Below are positions 1 through 8,631 of a stretch of 64,000 nt of DNA, in pieces (position 1 is the first letter of the stretch; each line of letters begins with the position of its first letter). The notes under the pieces were generated by a model that made no database searches, had not been told where the DNA came from, and saw only the letters and a list, made by a program, of their open reading frames with translations. Both the position numbers and the translations under genes were made by a program. The stretch comes from Candidatus Melainabacteria bacterium (GTDB lineage Bacteria > Cyanobacteriota > Vampirovibrionia > Obscuribacterales > Obscuribacteraceae). The stretch covers positions 4,836,001 to 4,900,000 of the forward strand of contig CP064963.1 of assembly GCA_016699165.1 (NCBI GenBank), in the 5' to 3' direction.

Positions 1-20
1 TCGCTGGCATTCGCCAACCA

Positions 21-731
21 ATGCTCGACCTGCGCAAAGATGTTCGCACGGTTGATGCGCGTTTATTGCACGTCAACAGAGACATGCGCTCCATTGAAGC
101 AAACATGCTAACTACTGCCGACAAAATTGCATCTTCTAATACCAAACTCGATGCCACCAACCAGGCCATTGAAGATACAAAAGAAGTGATGACAGTCACT
201 AAAAACGAATTGCAGAGTACCAGGCAAGAAGTGGTATCAACTAAGTCTGAATTGTCTGGTACCAGGCGTGAGGTCGTTGCAGCAAATGCAGCTATTCAGC
301 AAACACGCAATCAATTGAACACCATGCATGGTGTCATCTCTGAAATGAGCCATTCGCTCAGCGAACTCGATACCAGTGTCAAAGGGCTTAAGGCGCCAAT
401 TGCACAACTGCCTGCACCAGTTCAAAAAGTTGAAGAGCACTTAACGCGACTGGATGCCAACCTGGAAGAGCTGCGCAAATCAGTTGATCGAACAAGTCAA
501 ATGATTTTGACTGCGATTTACTTAGTTGGTTTTATTGTCTGTGTTGGCACGCCCTTAATGGGCATTCTAGTGTTTAAGTTTAGAAGACAGATTCTTGAGG
601 CGTTCAAACAAGAGCCAAATTATGCAGACGAAAAAGTGATTGAACTTGTGTCGAAGGTTCAGCCAAGACGGACTTATACAAGTATGAAACCAATTAACGC
701 TGCACAGTATCGCGCCACTCACAGCAAATAA
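21..731 (+). CDS. Coiled-coil protein with C-terminal membrane segment
   Basis: Function not recognised. The first ~160 residues are a long heptad-like stretch rich in S, T, N, Q, E and K with near-repeats (STKSELSGTRREV, TRQEVVSTKSEL), typical of an extended coiled coil. One hydrophobic segment follows at about residues 162-186 (ILTAIYLVGFIVCVGTPLMG), then a basic tail (KFRRQ). This suggests a membrane-anchored coiled-coil protein. The frame stays open upstream of the ATG to the edge of the window, so the true start may lie outside. No operon partner is visible; the next gene is on the other strand. Confidence 0.7.
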   Translation: MLDLRKDVRTVDARLLHVNRDMRSIEANMLTTADKIASSNTKLDATNQAIEDTKEVMTVTKNELQSTRQEVVSTKSELSGTRREVVAANAAIQQTRNQLNTMHGVISEMSHSLSELDTSVKGLKAPIAQLPAPVQKVEEHLTRLDANLEELRKSVDRTSQMILTAIYLVGFIVCVGTPLMGILVFKFRRQILEAFKQEPNYADEKVIELVSKVQPRRTYTSMKPINAAQYRATHSK

Positions 732-914
732 AACATTCTCTCAAATGAAAATTGAGTGAAAAAATAGAGAAAAGTTTCTAAATGCTAAAACCTAGAGAGC
801 TGTTCTAGAAGCGCCTTGACGCACTACTACCAAGGTCACTTGGGTGAATCTAGGAGGTTGTCAGTGGCGCAATGACATTCAATCTAGCCATACTTATATT
901 TGCTTCTTGTTTTT

Positions 915-1559
915 TTACATCGTAATTAGATCAATATCTAAAACTTTATCGGATAGGAGGTCCGCATCTAACTCTGCCAATTCGTTATACCAAGTAGGAA
1001 TAAACAATTTGGTATCAGCAAGATCTACAAACATGGGCGCGATTGTCACTTTCTTGAAAAGTCGACGCAGCCGAATGTATTCACGACGCAGTCCATCTAT
1101 TTCGTCTTTCATCATGTGTCGCTCTGATTGCGAGTGGATAAAATCTTCAGCACGATCTCGCGGCCAGCCTTGTTCTATCAAGGCGGATATTAAGTCATCC
1201 TGTTTCTTTAAAACTTTAGTCATGCCGCAGTCGTTGTGACCGATCAATACAAAATGCCGTACTCCCGCCGAAAGTATGTAGGCAAGGCTGAATTCAGAGC
1301 CTACAAGTCTACCGCTGGCACGACGAATTACATAAGCAAACATTCGTGGAATTGGCAATGCGTAGCGAAACTCGATACAAGTAGCGATTAGTAATTCGGG
1401 TTGTTTGCACTCTTCTATTTTTTGACCAAAATTCTCTGAGCAAATTAGTTTTTCGATTGGCGAATCACGCCATTCACGCGGAATGTCATTGAGTGAGGAT
1501 ATCTCTTGTAGACGTCCTATGTAACGCTCATCATCACAAATACTTTCAGGTAGCGACAT
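915..1559 (-). CDS. Beta-carbonic-anhydrase-like protein
   Basis: Resembles beta-class carbonic anhydrases, zinc enzymes that interconvert CO2 and bicarbonate. The expected zinc ligands are present: Cys61 in ATCIEFR, and His108 and Cys111 in GHNDCGM. The usual CxDxR motif reads CxExR here, so the Asp of the catalytic Asp-Arg pair is replaced by Glu63 while Arg65 is kept. The segment between (FAYVIRRASGRLVGSEFSL) matches the family's RNAGN region only loosely. At 214 aa the length is normal. The start is supported by GGGAG seven bases upstream of ATG. The changed Asp and divergent core mean activity is not assured; it could be a structural or regulatory homologue. Confidence 0.75.
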   Translation of the reverse strand: MSLPESICDDERYIGRLQEISSLNDIPREWRDSPIEKLICSENFGQKIEECKQPELLIATCIEFRYALPIPRMFAYVIRRASGRLVGSEFSLAYILSAGVRHFVLIGHNDCGMTKVLKKQDDLISALIEQGWPRDRAEDFIHSQSERHMMKDEIDGLRREYIRLRRLFKKVTIAPMFVDLADTKLFIPTWYNELAELDADLLSDKVLDIDLITM

Positions 1560-1611
1560 ACGCTTTCTCCCACCGACGAACCATAAGTGCGAATATCATC
1601 ATAACATCAAC

Positions 1612-2004
1612 TTATTGGTTTGATTTTTGTTGATGCACTAAATAAACCGAATATCGCTCTACTTGGTCATTATAAAAACTAATCGCAAGCTCGGTGATGT
1701 CGCCTGAAATCTTGCCGTCCGTTTTCTTTGTGTCGGTGATTTGATAAACCCACATTTCAGCCGTAAATGTGCAGTCGCTTTTGCCAAAAATAGCCATAAC
1801 TTCTTTTTTCGATTTTCCAAGTAGAGTCTTTTCCTGCGCTTGGAAGAACTTCCAACGCTCGGCATCTGTCTTGCCCTTGAGAAGTGGTCCGCCAAGTGCA
1901 ACACCTGGTTTCATGCCAGTCAAGTTTTTGGGCAAGTTCTGTGCTAGAAGCGGCTGGCAGCCCAGCGCAAGAATGCAAACGAGACATAATAATTTGAATG
2001 GCAT
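1612..2004 (-). CDS. Secreted small protein, paralogue of 17819-18202
   Basis: 130 aa with an N-terminal signal peptide (FKLLCLVCILALGCQPLLAQ; a Cys at about residue 16 could also be a lipobox). The mature part contains KTDAERWKFFQAQEKTLLGK followed by SKKEVMAIFGK. The last part resembles the BamE/SmpA-type lGmtkeeVlallG helix-turn, but the full BamE motif is not evident. A clear paralogue sits at 17819-18202 with the same order of motifs (KTDSERWQLFQSNEKTLLGK, EKEVTDLFGK, YNVHLVH). GGAGG lies eight bases before the ATG. Role unknown; probably periplasmic or outer-membrane associated. Confidence 0.75.
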   Translation of the reverse strand: MPFKLLCLVCILALGCQPLLAQNLPKNLTGMKPGVALGGPLLKGKTDAERWKFFQAQEKTLLGKSKKEVMAIFGKSDCTFTAEMWVYQITDTKKTDGKISGDITELAISFYNDQVERYSVYLVHQQKSNQ

Positions 2005-2069
2005 GTAATTAACCTCCAGCGCGTCAAGCGGTTATTATATCGAAGCGGTTACAGTTTTGGAGACTATCG

Positions 2070-2615
2070 ATGGGATTTTCAGTTTCGTATTTGGCAGTCA
2101 AAAATAAGGCGAAACTTGAGATTTTGAGAAATCTTTCTTTGAAGGGCACAAGAGAATTCGAAGAGTTTTTTGATTCCGACTATAACGGCGCAGATCTCGA
2201 CAACGGCTGGTATCTCGTGGTGGCAAATGAGTTTCAATCCAAAATTTTTAAAGAGTCTAGCTTGAGTCGACTCTCTCAGGGAACCGAACTTTTAACCTGC
2301 ATGGTCGAAGAACATTTGATGCACAGTGTGGCCACGGGCTGGTCTGACGGTAAGCAAATCTGGTCTGTTTATCACGCAGGTGATGGCGAAGATAACGAAA
2401 CAAACTTGACCAGCGAAGGTGATTTACCAGAAGATTTCGAGCAAGTAAAAGAACAAATGTTTTCTGAGCAATCTGGTAGCAAGGGTGGTGTCGACTATAT
2501 CTTCGATATTCCCGTTGCATTATTCACTAACGCTACTGGTTTTAGATACGATTATGTGCCCGAGGAGCTCGGTGCCAAGCCGTTTGAGAAGTTGAAAACT
2601 TTGGGAACACCGTAG
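2070..2615 (+). CDS. Hypothetical cytoplasmic protein
   Basis: 181 aa, acidic, with no signal peptide or membrane segment. I do not recognise the family. The N-terminus (MGFSVSYLAVK) and the central WSVYHAGDGEDN segment look like a compact alpha/beta protein of the kind found among immunity or SMI1-like proteins, but no diagnostic motif is visible. GGAG lies seven bases before ATG. The next gene starts 15 bases downstream on the same strand, so the two may be co-transcribed. Confidence 0.6.
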   Translation: MGFSVSYLAVKNKAKLEILRNLSLKGTREFEEFFDSDYNGADLDNGWYLVVANEFQSKIFKESSLSRLSQGTELLTCMVEEHLMHSVATGWSDGKQIWSVYHAGDGEDNETNLTSEGDLPEDFEQVKEQMFSEQSGSKGGVDYIFDIPVALFTNATGFRYDYVPEELGAKPFEKLKTLGTP

Positions 2616-2630
2616 TTCGATTCAAAAACA

Positions 2631-3455
2631 ATGCATCTAACTCGGGCACCATATTTTATAGACTACGGAGAATATCGTGACTTTCGATATTTCCAGTCGG
2701 ATTATTTCGATCTTAGGGAATTGTATAATCGCTGCCCTCAACTGTTTACTAACAAATGGGTAATAATAACCGCACTCGATTATTCTGATTTTTTGCCGCC
2801 GGACGAGTCGGATATTTATTATGAATCGAGCGAAAAACCTTTCAAGTTGACCTCTCCAATGGATTTACCTTCTTCGGGATGTGGCGATGAATATTATTTC
2901 TTTGATGAAAAAATCAACACTCAATCGTTAAAAGTTTTAACTGATTTGCAGCCATTTGATAATGTCCGTTTAAGTGAAACTAACGTTAATCAGTTTGATA
3001 AACATTGGGATCTTTTGAATCAAGTCCAAGCATCAGGCTATATGTTTTTTGGACAATTTACTACATTCATTTTTAAAGATAAGTCATCGGTTCAGGCATT
3101 CATTGAAAGTGCCTACTACAAGGGTGTTCCCAAAATTCACATTGCAGAGTATAAGGCGCAAATTCGAGCTTTAAGAAATCCTCCGACAATCGCAAATGAA
3201 AAATGTGCGAAAAGAGGATGCAAGAATAATCGCATCATGTATGGTGTCAATTGTGCCAGGCATCACTATCAAATGCTTAAGGGCAATCTGTTTTTAGGAG
3301 AGATTTTCGATGATCCTTTACCCGGTGAAAAACGCCGCTCCATTTCCGATGGTAATATTCCAAATTCAGACAAATTGATCCTTGGAATTACTGCACTTCT
3401 CGTCATTTCATTCATTGCGCTTACTGTTTGCTTTATCTTGGCGACTGCTAGATAA
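2631..3455 (+). CDS. Hypothetical protein with Cys/His cluster and C-terminal TM
   Basis: 274 aa. The N-terminal ~185 residues are Tyr/Phe/Asp-rich and unrecognised. A Cys/His cluster follows (CAKRGC, then CARHHYQM), consistent with a small zinc-binding knuckle (C-x4-C-x10-C-x2-HH). A single hydrophobic segment near residues 249-270 (LILGITALLVISFIALTVCF) ends the protein, so it is probably tail-anchored with the soluble part in the cytoplasm. It starts 15 bases after the preceding hypothetical gene. Function unknown. Confidence 0.6.
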   Translation: MHLTRAPYFIDYGEYRDFRYFQSDYFDLRELYNRCPQLFTNKWVIITALDYSDFLPPDESDIYYESSEKPFKLTSPMDLPSSGCGDEYYFFDEKINTQSLKVLTDLQPFDNVRLSETNVNQFDKHWDLLNQVQASGYMFFGQFTTFIFKDKSSVQAFIESAYYKGVPKIHIAEYKAQIRALRNPPTIANEKCAKRGCKNNRIMYGVNCARHHYQMLKGNLFLGEIFDDPLPGEKRRSISDGNIPNSDKLILGITALLVISFIALTVCFILATAR

Positions 3456-3505
3456 GAAGCGTAGCTGCTGGTGTATTATACTACCCAAAGTTTCCGGAGG
3501 TCCTC

Positions 3506-4339
3506 ATGCAGTCGAACAAGTTATCGCCAGCTCGCATTTCAAAATGGGCTTTGATGGTCGGTTTACTTTATAGTGCAGCAGTTGGCTGCGCGTCGGATGG
3601 TGATGAATCAATAACGGCTGGCAGACCAGATCCACTAAAAGGCGCCACGCAAAACTCTTTGCCAAATGCGACACCGAAAGCGACTCAAACTTCCACCCCA
3701 TCGGCAATCACCACGACTCTAATTAGTCGCATTGTAGTTAACCCGCCCGCGTTCAAACACCCGGCTGTAAGTCCAGCCAGTATTCAAGCCGTCAAGAATG
3801 CTATTAACGCATTGCCACCGGCTCTTCGCACCAAGCTTGACCAAAGCGAAGCGCGTGTGATTATATCGCCCAACATGACTGACAGATGGCCTGAATCTAT
3901 GAAAGAGCAGCCCGAGGCGGAGAAGGATCCAAATCCAACTTTGGCTGAACAACCAGGTCGCATTTACGGGCTTGATATGTGCGTTTACGAGCGCCCGAAG
4001 AAACGCGGTAGCACCGACCTTGGTGCTGCGCGTAAACCTGCATATATTCAACTACAAGTCGGTGACATGTGTTTTCAGGTACTCGATGACATGATGACTT
4101 TATCGAAAGATCCTGCTCTGCGCAAAGAATGGAACGAAGATAAGAAATTCATTCCGCCTGATGTGCAGCCAAAAGTAGCGAGCTTTACCAAGCTTGATGA
4201 TTGGGGTCCGCGCGAAACCTGTGCTGAGATGTTCGGCTCCATGATGGGCGGTCGCAACGAGAATACAGATAATTTGTACAAGTATTTTCCACGGGTTAAG
4301 AAATGGCTCGTGAAGCGCCTGGAGATTAAAGGGCAATGA
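3506..4339 (+). CDS. Hypothetical lipoprotein
   Basis: 277 aa. The N-terminal hydrophobic segment ends in a lipobox-like VGC (LYSAAVGCASDGDES), so it is probably a lipoprotein. A low-complexity T/P/A/S linker (about residues 45-75) leads to a globular domain with several Cys (LDMCVYER, GDMCFQVLDDMM, ETCAEMFGSMMGG). I do not recognise the family; the conserved-looking HEADS-like motifs of known peptidases are absent. GGAGG lies five bases before ATG. Confidence 0.65.
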   Translation: MQSNKLSPARISKWALMVGLLYSAAVGCASDGDESITAGRPDPLKGATQNSLPNATPKATQTSTPSAITTTLISRIVVNPPAFKHPAVSPASIQAVKNAINALPPALRTKLDQSEARVIISPNMTDRWPESMKEQPEAEKDPNPTLAEQPGRIYGLDMCVYERPKKRGSTDLGAARKPAYIQLQVGDMCFQVLDDMMTLSKDPALRKEWNEDKKFIPPDVQPKVASFTKLDDWGPRETCAEMFGSMMGGRNENTDNLYKYFPRVKKWLVKRLEIKGQ

Positions 4340-4414
4340 GAACTGGTCAGTTGTTTTTGCATCTTGCGGGATTCAAGAAACCATTGAGGTCATCCGACTT
4401 TTCAACTTTCGCGG

Positions 4415-4442
4415 AGCGCTAAGCGCTAAGCGCTCAGCGCTC
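4415..4442. repeat. Four tandem 7-bp repeats (AGCGCTA/C)
   Basis: AGCGCTA occurs twice, then AGCGCTC twice, head to tail, in the 252-base gap between the lipoprotein gene and the thioredoxin-fold gene. Each unit contains the palindrome AGCGCT, so the tract can fold in several registers. It may be a weak terminator-like hairpin array or a polymorphic microsatellite. No other signal was recognised in this gap. Confidence 0.8.
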
Positions 4443-4591
4443 AGGATCACTAAACCAGAAAGCACACGAGAGAGGCGCTGGCAGATTTAATGATTAATTC
4501 GCAGGCAAAATTGAACTTTTTAGCCGCACAGATCGTTTTAACTAGTAGAAGCACATCCGGTCGCCCCATTTTTTAGTCCGAGGTGGCAGCA

Positions 4592-5857
4592 ATGTCAAAA
4601 AGATTTTCAATTACTCTTGCTGTGGCCGTAGCAGGGCTTGCATGCGTTCAGGGCGCTTCCGCTCAGAGCGTGACGCAGGTTGACCAGGTTAGCAGAATGG
4701 ATAGGCAGCCCACGCAACAAGGCATGCAGGGCAGGCAAAACATGCAGGGCAGGCAAAATATGCAGGGCAGACCAGGCAAGCAAAAGAAAATGGCGCTCAT
4801 GCCAGGCGATGTCGCCAAAGAGAACATCCAGAAAGTAACCTCTGAGATACGCTGGAATTCAAATCTTAATAGCGCCCTTGCGCAAGCGCACAGGCAAAAC
4901 AAAATGGTCCTCTGGGTGCACCTGGTCGGCAATTTAAGCGGCGCGACGTGAAGTGCCGCAAATAGCCTGAGAGCCGTGTCGCTCTCGCAAGAACCAGCCT
5001 TCTCCACTCTCAAAAACTATCTCGTTTGCGGATATAAGGATATTTCAAACGAGTCTTTCGCCGGCTTTTCGGGCAAGCACGAAGTGGGCGGCAACGCCAT
5101 TAATACATCAAACGGTGCGGGTCCCACTAATCTTCAGACATTTTTACTCTCGTCCGACGGAACCGTTTTGAGCTGTTTGCCGGGCTTCTGGAACCCGGTT
5201 GATCTGGTGAGCGAAATCGAGTTTGCCAATCGTTTAAATAATGTTTGGACCAATCCCAAAATGTCGCACACGCAGAAGAACAATTATTTCAAGCAAATGC
5301 ATCTTGCTCATATCAACGAGCATTCATTTGCAATGGTAAAAAGAAGTCGTATGCAGAATTTCGACATGGCGCATGAAGCAAAAAATAATCTATACACTTC
5401 TGATACCATTCTCGACCGAGGTGCTGCAACGGCAATCCTTAACGAAGACAGGCATTTGAAGCGTGGCGCAATGCAAGCATTTAAAACGACCGACAGAATT
5501 ATGCACGAGCGTATGGCCACGCGACCGTTTGTTTCGTACACCAGTTTCGATACCAGTCAATTCGCTAAGTATGGTCGTCCGCTTTATGACAAGAACGAAG
5601 ACTTCAGAACAGCAGATGGAAAATTTTTAGACAATGGAAGAGTTGTAGATATGGCACCAGATTCGGTGAAAGACAAACCGCTCATAGGAAAAATACCGGA
5701 TCAAGTGATGAGAAAACGGGCAAAGAGACAGCAAAGAGGCCAGTCCAATCAATTCAACCAAGTCAACCAAACAAATCAATCAAGCGATAATCGGCTCTGG
5801 GGGCAGACCGAGCAATATCGTCCCGAGCAAAGGCAATGGGGACAGAACATGAATTAG
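4592..5857 (+). CDS. Putative secreted thioredoxin-fold selenoprotein (in-frame TGA)
   Basis: Read through one TGA at 4949-4951, the frame gives 421 residues: a signal peptide (to about ASAQS at 25), a low-complexity repeat (MQGRQN units, about residues 44-60), a thioredoxin-like domain (about 80-210) and a basic/Gln-rich tail. The strand KMVLWVHLV is followed by the loop GNLSGAT, then the TGA codon, then a helix (SAANSLRAV), which places residue 120 at the position of the thioredoxin active-site Cys. Downstream FLLSSDGTVLSCLPGF matches the later beta-hairpin of the fold. A stem-loop follows the TGA at SECIS-like spacing. ATG 4592 is preceded by GAGGTGG five bases away; a GTG three codons earlier overlaps that site. 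TGA is a normal stop elsewhere here, so the alternatives are selenocysteine or a single nonsense mutation in an otherwise intact gene. No selA, selB, selC or selD is in the window. Confidence 0.6.
4968..4987 (+). promoter_or_regulatory. Candidate bacterial SECIS hairpin
   Basis: GAGAGC (4969-4974) pairs perfectly with GCTCTC (4981-4986), extended by a T-G pair, around a six-base loop CGTGTC. The stem begins 16 bases after the TGA at 4949-4951, and the loop starts with C then G followed by T. Published bacterial SECIS models expect a short stem, a small apical loop with a G in its first two positions, and roughly 16-37 bases between UGA and loop; all are met. A six-to-seven-bp hairpin can arise by chance, so this supports rather than proves selenocysteine insertion. 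Confidence 0.5.
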
Positions 5858-5866
5858 TTTGGCGCC

Positions 5867-5883
5867 GAGCCTTTCTTGGGCTC
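5867..5883. terminator. Short stem between convergent genes
   Basis: GAGCC, a seven-base loop (TTTCTTG), then GGCTC, in the 34-base gap between the ends of two convergent genes (5857 on plus, 5892 on minus). There is no T-run on either side, so it is at best a weak bidirectional terminator. Confidence 0.3.
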
Positions 5884-5891
5884 AACCATCT

Positions 5892-6344
5892 TCAGCCTTT
5901 AGTTCTTCTCCAGAATAGAAAGCCTGCAATACCTATTAAAGCCAAGCCTATCCAGAGCATAAAATTGCCTGAACTCTTCTTCGATTCGACAGTTTCTGCA
6001 TAAGAGACGATTTCCTTGTCGCCAGCCGACATTTTATAAAATCGTCCGTATTTGTCTTTGGTGCCTTCATTATCAACCCAGACCTTGACCTGTTGTCCGG
6101 TTTGAAGAGCTGCCTGCACTTCAGTGTAGTGAGGACTGTCGTCCTGATAATCGGTGCGCATGTCGTTTAACCGAAATGCAATTTGATCGTGGCGTCTGGT
6201 GCGAGTGAAGTGTACCTGCTCAGGAACGCCTTCGAACAGTTTTAATTTGTTCTCTGCTGCGGGATGGTCGGTGAGCGCGAAATAAACTAAGCCAACGCCA
6301 ATCAAAAGATAAAACACAGGTCTAATTAATGCCCAGATTTTCAC
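5892..6344 (-). CDS. Two-TM membrane protein
   Basis: 150 aa. A hydrophobic helix near residues 7-24 (PVFYLLIGVGLVYFAL) and a second near 127-143 (FMLWIGLALIGIAGFLFW) flank a ~100-residue soluble domain with beta character (QVHFTRTRRHDQIAFRL, GQQVKVWVDN). This layout resembles DUF3592-type proteins, but I cannot confirm the family. It ends in basic residues (RRTKG). Function unknown. Confidence 0.6.
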   Translation of the reverse strand: MKIWALIRPVFYLLIGVGLVYFALTDHPAAENKLKLFEGVPEQVHFTRTRRHDQIAFRLNDMRTDYQDDSPHYTEVQAALQTGQQVKVWVDNEGTKDKYGRFYKMSAGDKEIVSYAETVESKKSSGNFMLWIGLALIGIAGFLFWRRTKG

Positions 6345-6506
6345 TGCAAGCTCCTATTGCCCCATTCTGACGTATAAAATACATTCCATGGGTCTGGCAG
6401 TTTTTAACGGGTAGAAAGTCAAACAGCCCAGCGCTTGTTCACCTGGAATTCATCTTACGCCCATATCCTGAGGACAGTAACTCTCAGGAAACAGGCGAAT
6501 TGCCCA

Positions 6507-7361
6507 ATGCTCGCACAAAAGATTCTCAAAGCACTAGATTCGGACAATGCATCTAAACCCATCGATGAGCTGAAAGATGCCGCTAATAAATCGAGTATCG
6601 ACAGATGGATACCTTTTGCAGCCCTTCATCTGCTTGGGCTTAGTGCATTTTTGTTCGAAGTCAGTGGCGATGTAATTATTCTTGCTATAGTTTTGTATTG
6701 GGTGAGGATGTTCGCCATAACAGCTTTCTATCATCGATATTTTGCTCATCGAACTTTCAAAACATCCCGTTTGTTGCAATTTGTATCTGCTTTTATCGCA
6801 TGCACGTCTTGTCAAAGAGGCCCCTTGTGGTGGGCATCTCATCACAGGCATCATCACCGCTTTTCAGACACAAAGCACGATATTCATTCACCGGTAGAAA
6901 GTGGTTTTTTGTGGTCTCATATAGGATGGATAACTTGCGAAAAGTACATGCCGACCGATTATGAGCGAATCAAGGATTTTACTTGTTATCCAGAGTTGGT
7001 CTGGCTGAATCGATTCGACTGGGTACCGGTGGTCATTCTCTCGCTTGGGTGCTATGCCGCGGGTGGTCTTAGGTATGTCGCCTGGGCTTTTCTATCGACC
7101 GTAGTTTTGTTCCACTGTACCTGTTTCATCAATTCGCTTGCTCATATTTTTGGCTCAAGACGCTTCAAGACAGAAGATTCGAGTCGTAACAATTTTGTTT
7201 TATCGCTCATCACCATGGGTGAAGGCTGGCACAATAATCATCATGAAAATCCTGGCTGGGTCAATCAGGGTCGAAAAGTATGGGAACTTGATGCTACATA
7301 TCTTGTTCTTAAGGCAATGAGCTGGTTTGGTTTGGTGTGGGATTTGAGGACATCGAAATGA
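6507..7361 (+). CDS. Fatty acid desaturase (acyl-lipid/acyl-CoA Delta9 type)
   Basis: Membrane di-iron desaturase that introduces a double bond into acyl chains. The three histidine boxes are visible: HRYFAHR, HRHHHR and HNNHH, with hydrophobic segments between them, as in the Delta9 family. ATG 6507 begins MLAQKILKAL; an in-frame TTG at 6435 would add 24 unlikely residues. The stop overlaps the next gene's start by four bases (ATGA). It opens a six-gene operon of lipid-modifying enzymes and probably supplies the unsaturated substrate for the methyltransferases downstream. Confidence 0.88.
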   Translation: MLAQKILKALDSDNASKPIDELKDAANKSSIDRWIPFAALHLLGLSAFLFEVSGDVIILAIVLYWVRMFAITAFYHRYFAHRTFKTSRLLQFVSAFIACTSCQRGPLWWASHHRHHHRFSDTKHDIHSPVESGFLWSHIGWITCEKYMPTDYERIKDFTCYPELVWLNRFDWVPVVILSLGCYAAGGLRYVAWAFLSTVVLFHCTCFINSLAHIFGSRRFKTEDSSRNNFVLSLITMGEGWHNNHHENPGWVNQGRKVWELDATYLVLKAMSWFGLVWDLRTSK

Positions 7362-8631
7362 GCCCGCGCGTTGCCATTATTGGTGGTGGCATTGCCGGTC
7401 TTGGATGTGCTCGTATTCTGAGCAAGCATATGCAAGTAACATTGTTTGAAAGTGAGTCTCGCGCAGGGGGCATGCCAATACTATCGAAGTAAATGAGGAT
7501 GGCAAAACAGTCTCCATCGATACCGGTTTTATGGTATTTAATAAAACCACTTATCCAAATTTTTATAAGCTTTTATGCGAATTAGAGACGCCAATTGAAC
7601 CAACCGACATGTCGTTTAGTGTCCAGCATGCTCCAACGCAGCTTGAATGGTCTGGAACTGGCATAAAAAGAGCGTTAGCAAAAAAAGGAAATTTGTTCAA
7701 TCTAAGGTTTTTGAAAATGGTGAGCGGAGTAGCCAAGTTCAATCGAATGTGTCTAGCAGTGCTTGAGCAGTGGCAGCGTGGGGAGCGAAAACTTCAAACA
7801 GTGGAAGAAGCAACGCGAAGTGCAGGCATCGGGGAGGAATTGCTTCAATTCTATGTATTGCCCATGATGTCGTCGTTGTGGTCGGCCACACCCGATGTCG
7901 TTTGCAAGTTTCCCATTATTCTGTTGGCTAAATTTATGCATTCGCATGGACTACTTAGTGTTTATGGCAAACTAGACTGGTATACCGTCAAAGGTGGCTC
8001 CCAAACTTATGTCAAAAAAATGATTGAACCATTTGCTGAATGTGTCCAGCTTAAAAGTCCAGTCGACTCGGTTTTTTTACAAGATAATGGTGTCACGCTG
8101 AACATAAAGGGTAAGGAAAGTCGTTTTGATTTGTGCATCTTCGCTTGTCATGCCGATCAGGCTTTGCGTCTTTTGCCACTACCTTTGACATCAGAGCGAA
8201 AGTTATTGTCCAAATTTGAATACAGCGACAACCTAGCTACGCTACACTGTGATCAAAGCGTGATGCCAAAAACCAAAGGCAACTGGGCATCCTGGAATTA
8301 CAGAATAAAAGCTCAGTCAGGCAAATTGTGTTCGTCAACACATTATTGGATGAACAGTCTGCAAAAGCTATCCAGCAAGCAAAACTATTTTGTCACTCTA
8401 GACCAAAACCCTGATATCAATCCCGAGTCAATAAAGGCACAAATTAACTACACCCATCCTATTTTTACTACTGAATCAATTCAAGCTCAAGATGAGCTTT
8501 TTCGATTGAATCAGTGTGAGACCAATCGATTGTTTTTTGTCGGTAGCTACCACGGCTACGGGTTTCATGAAGATGCCTATGCCTCGAGTGTGAATCTTTG
8601 TCAGTCAATATTGCGAAGATCGATTGCATGA
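7358..8631 (+). pseudogene. FAD-dependent amine-oxidase-like protein, frameshifted
   Basis: The first frame from ATG 7358 encodes a Rossmann FAD-binding start (VAIIGGGIAGLGCARIL...LFESESRAGG) and stops at a TAA after 45 codons. One base added to the G5 run at 7466-7470 restores GGHANTIEV...DTGFMVFN and joins the long frame that runs to 8631, giving about 424 aa. This matches the NAD/FAD-binding amine-oxidase-like proteins that accompany DUF1365 and CFA synthases. They are thought to oxidise the modified acyl chain, but their reaction is not settled. Both ends overlap neighbours as ATGA. The lesion may be a sequencing or assembly undercall, a real mutation or phase variation. Confidence 0.82.

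Noticed and set aside
844..1239. 131-aa plus-strand ORF over the carbonic-anhydrase-like gene
   Set aside because: It is antisense to a gene with recognisable zinc ligands and has no start signal.
4583..4591. GTG start for the thioredoxin-fold gene
   Set aside because: It overlaps the Shine-Dalgarno-like GAGGTGG that serves ATG 4592.
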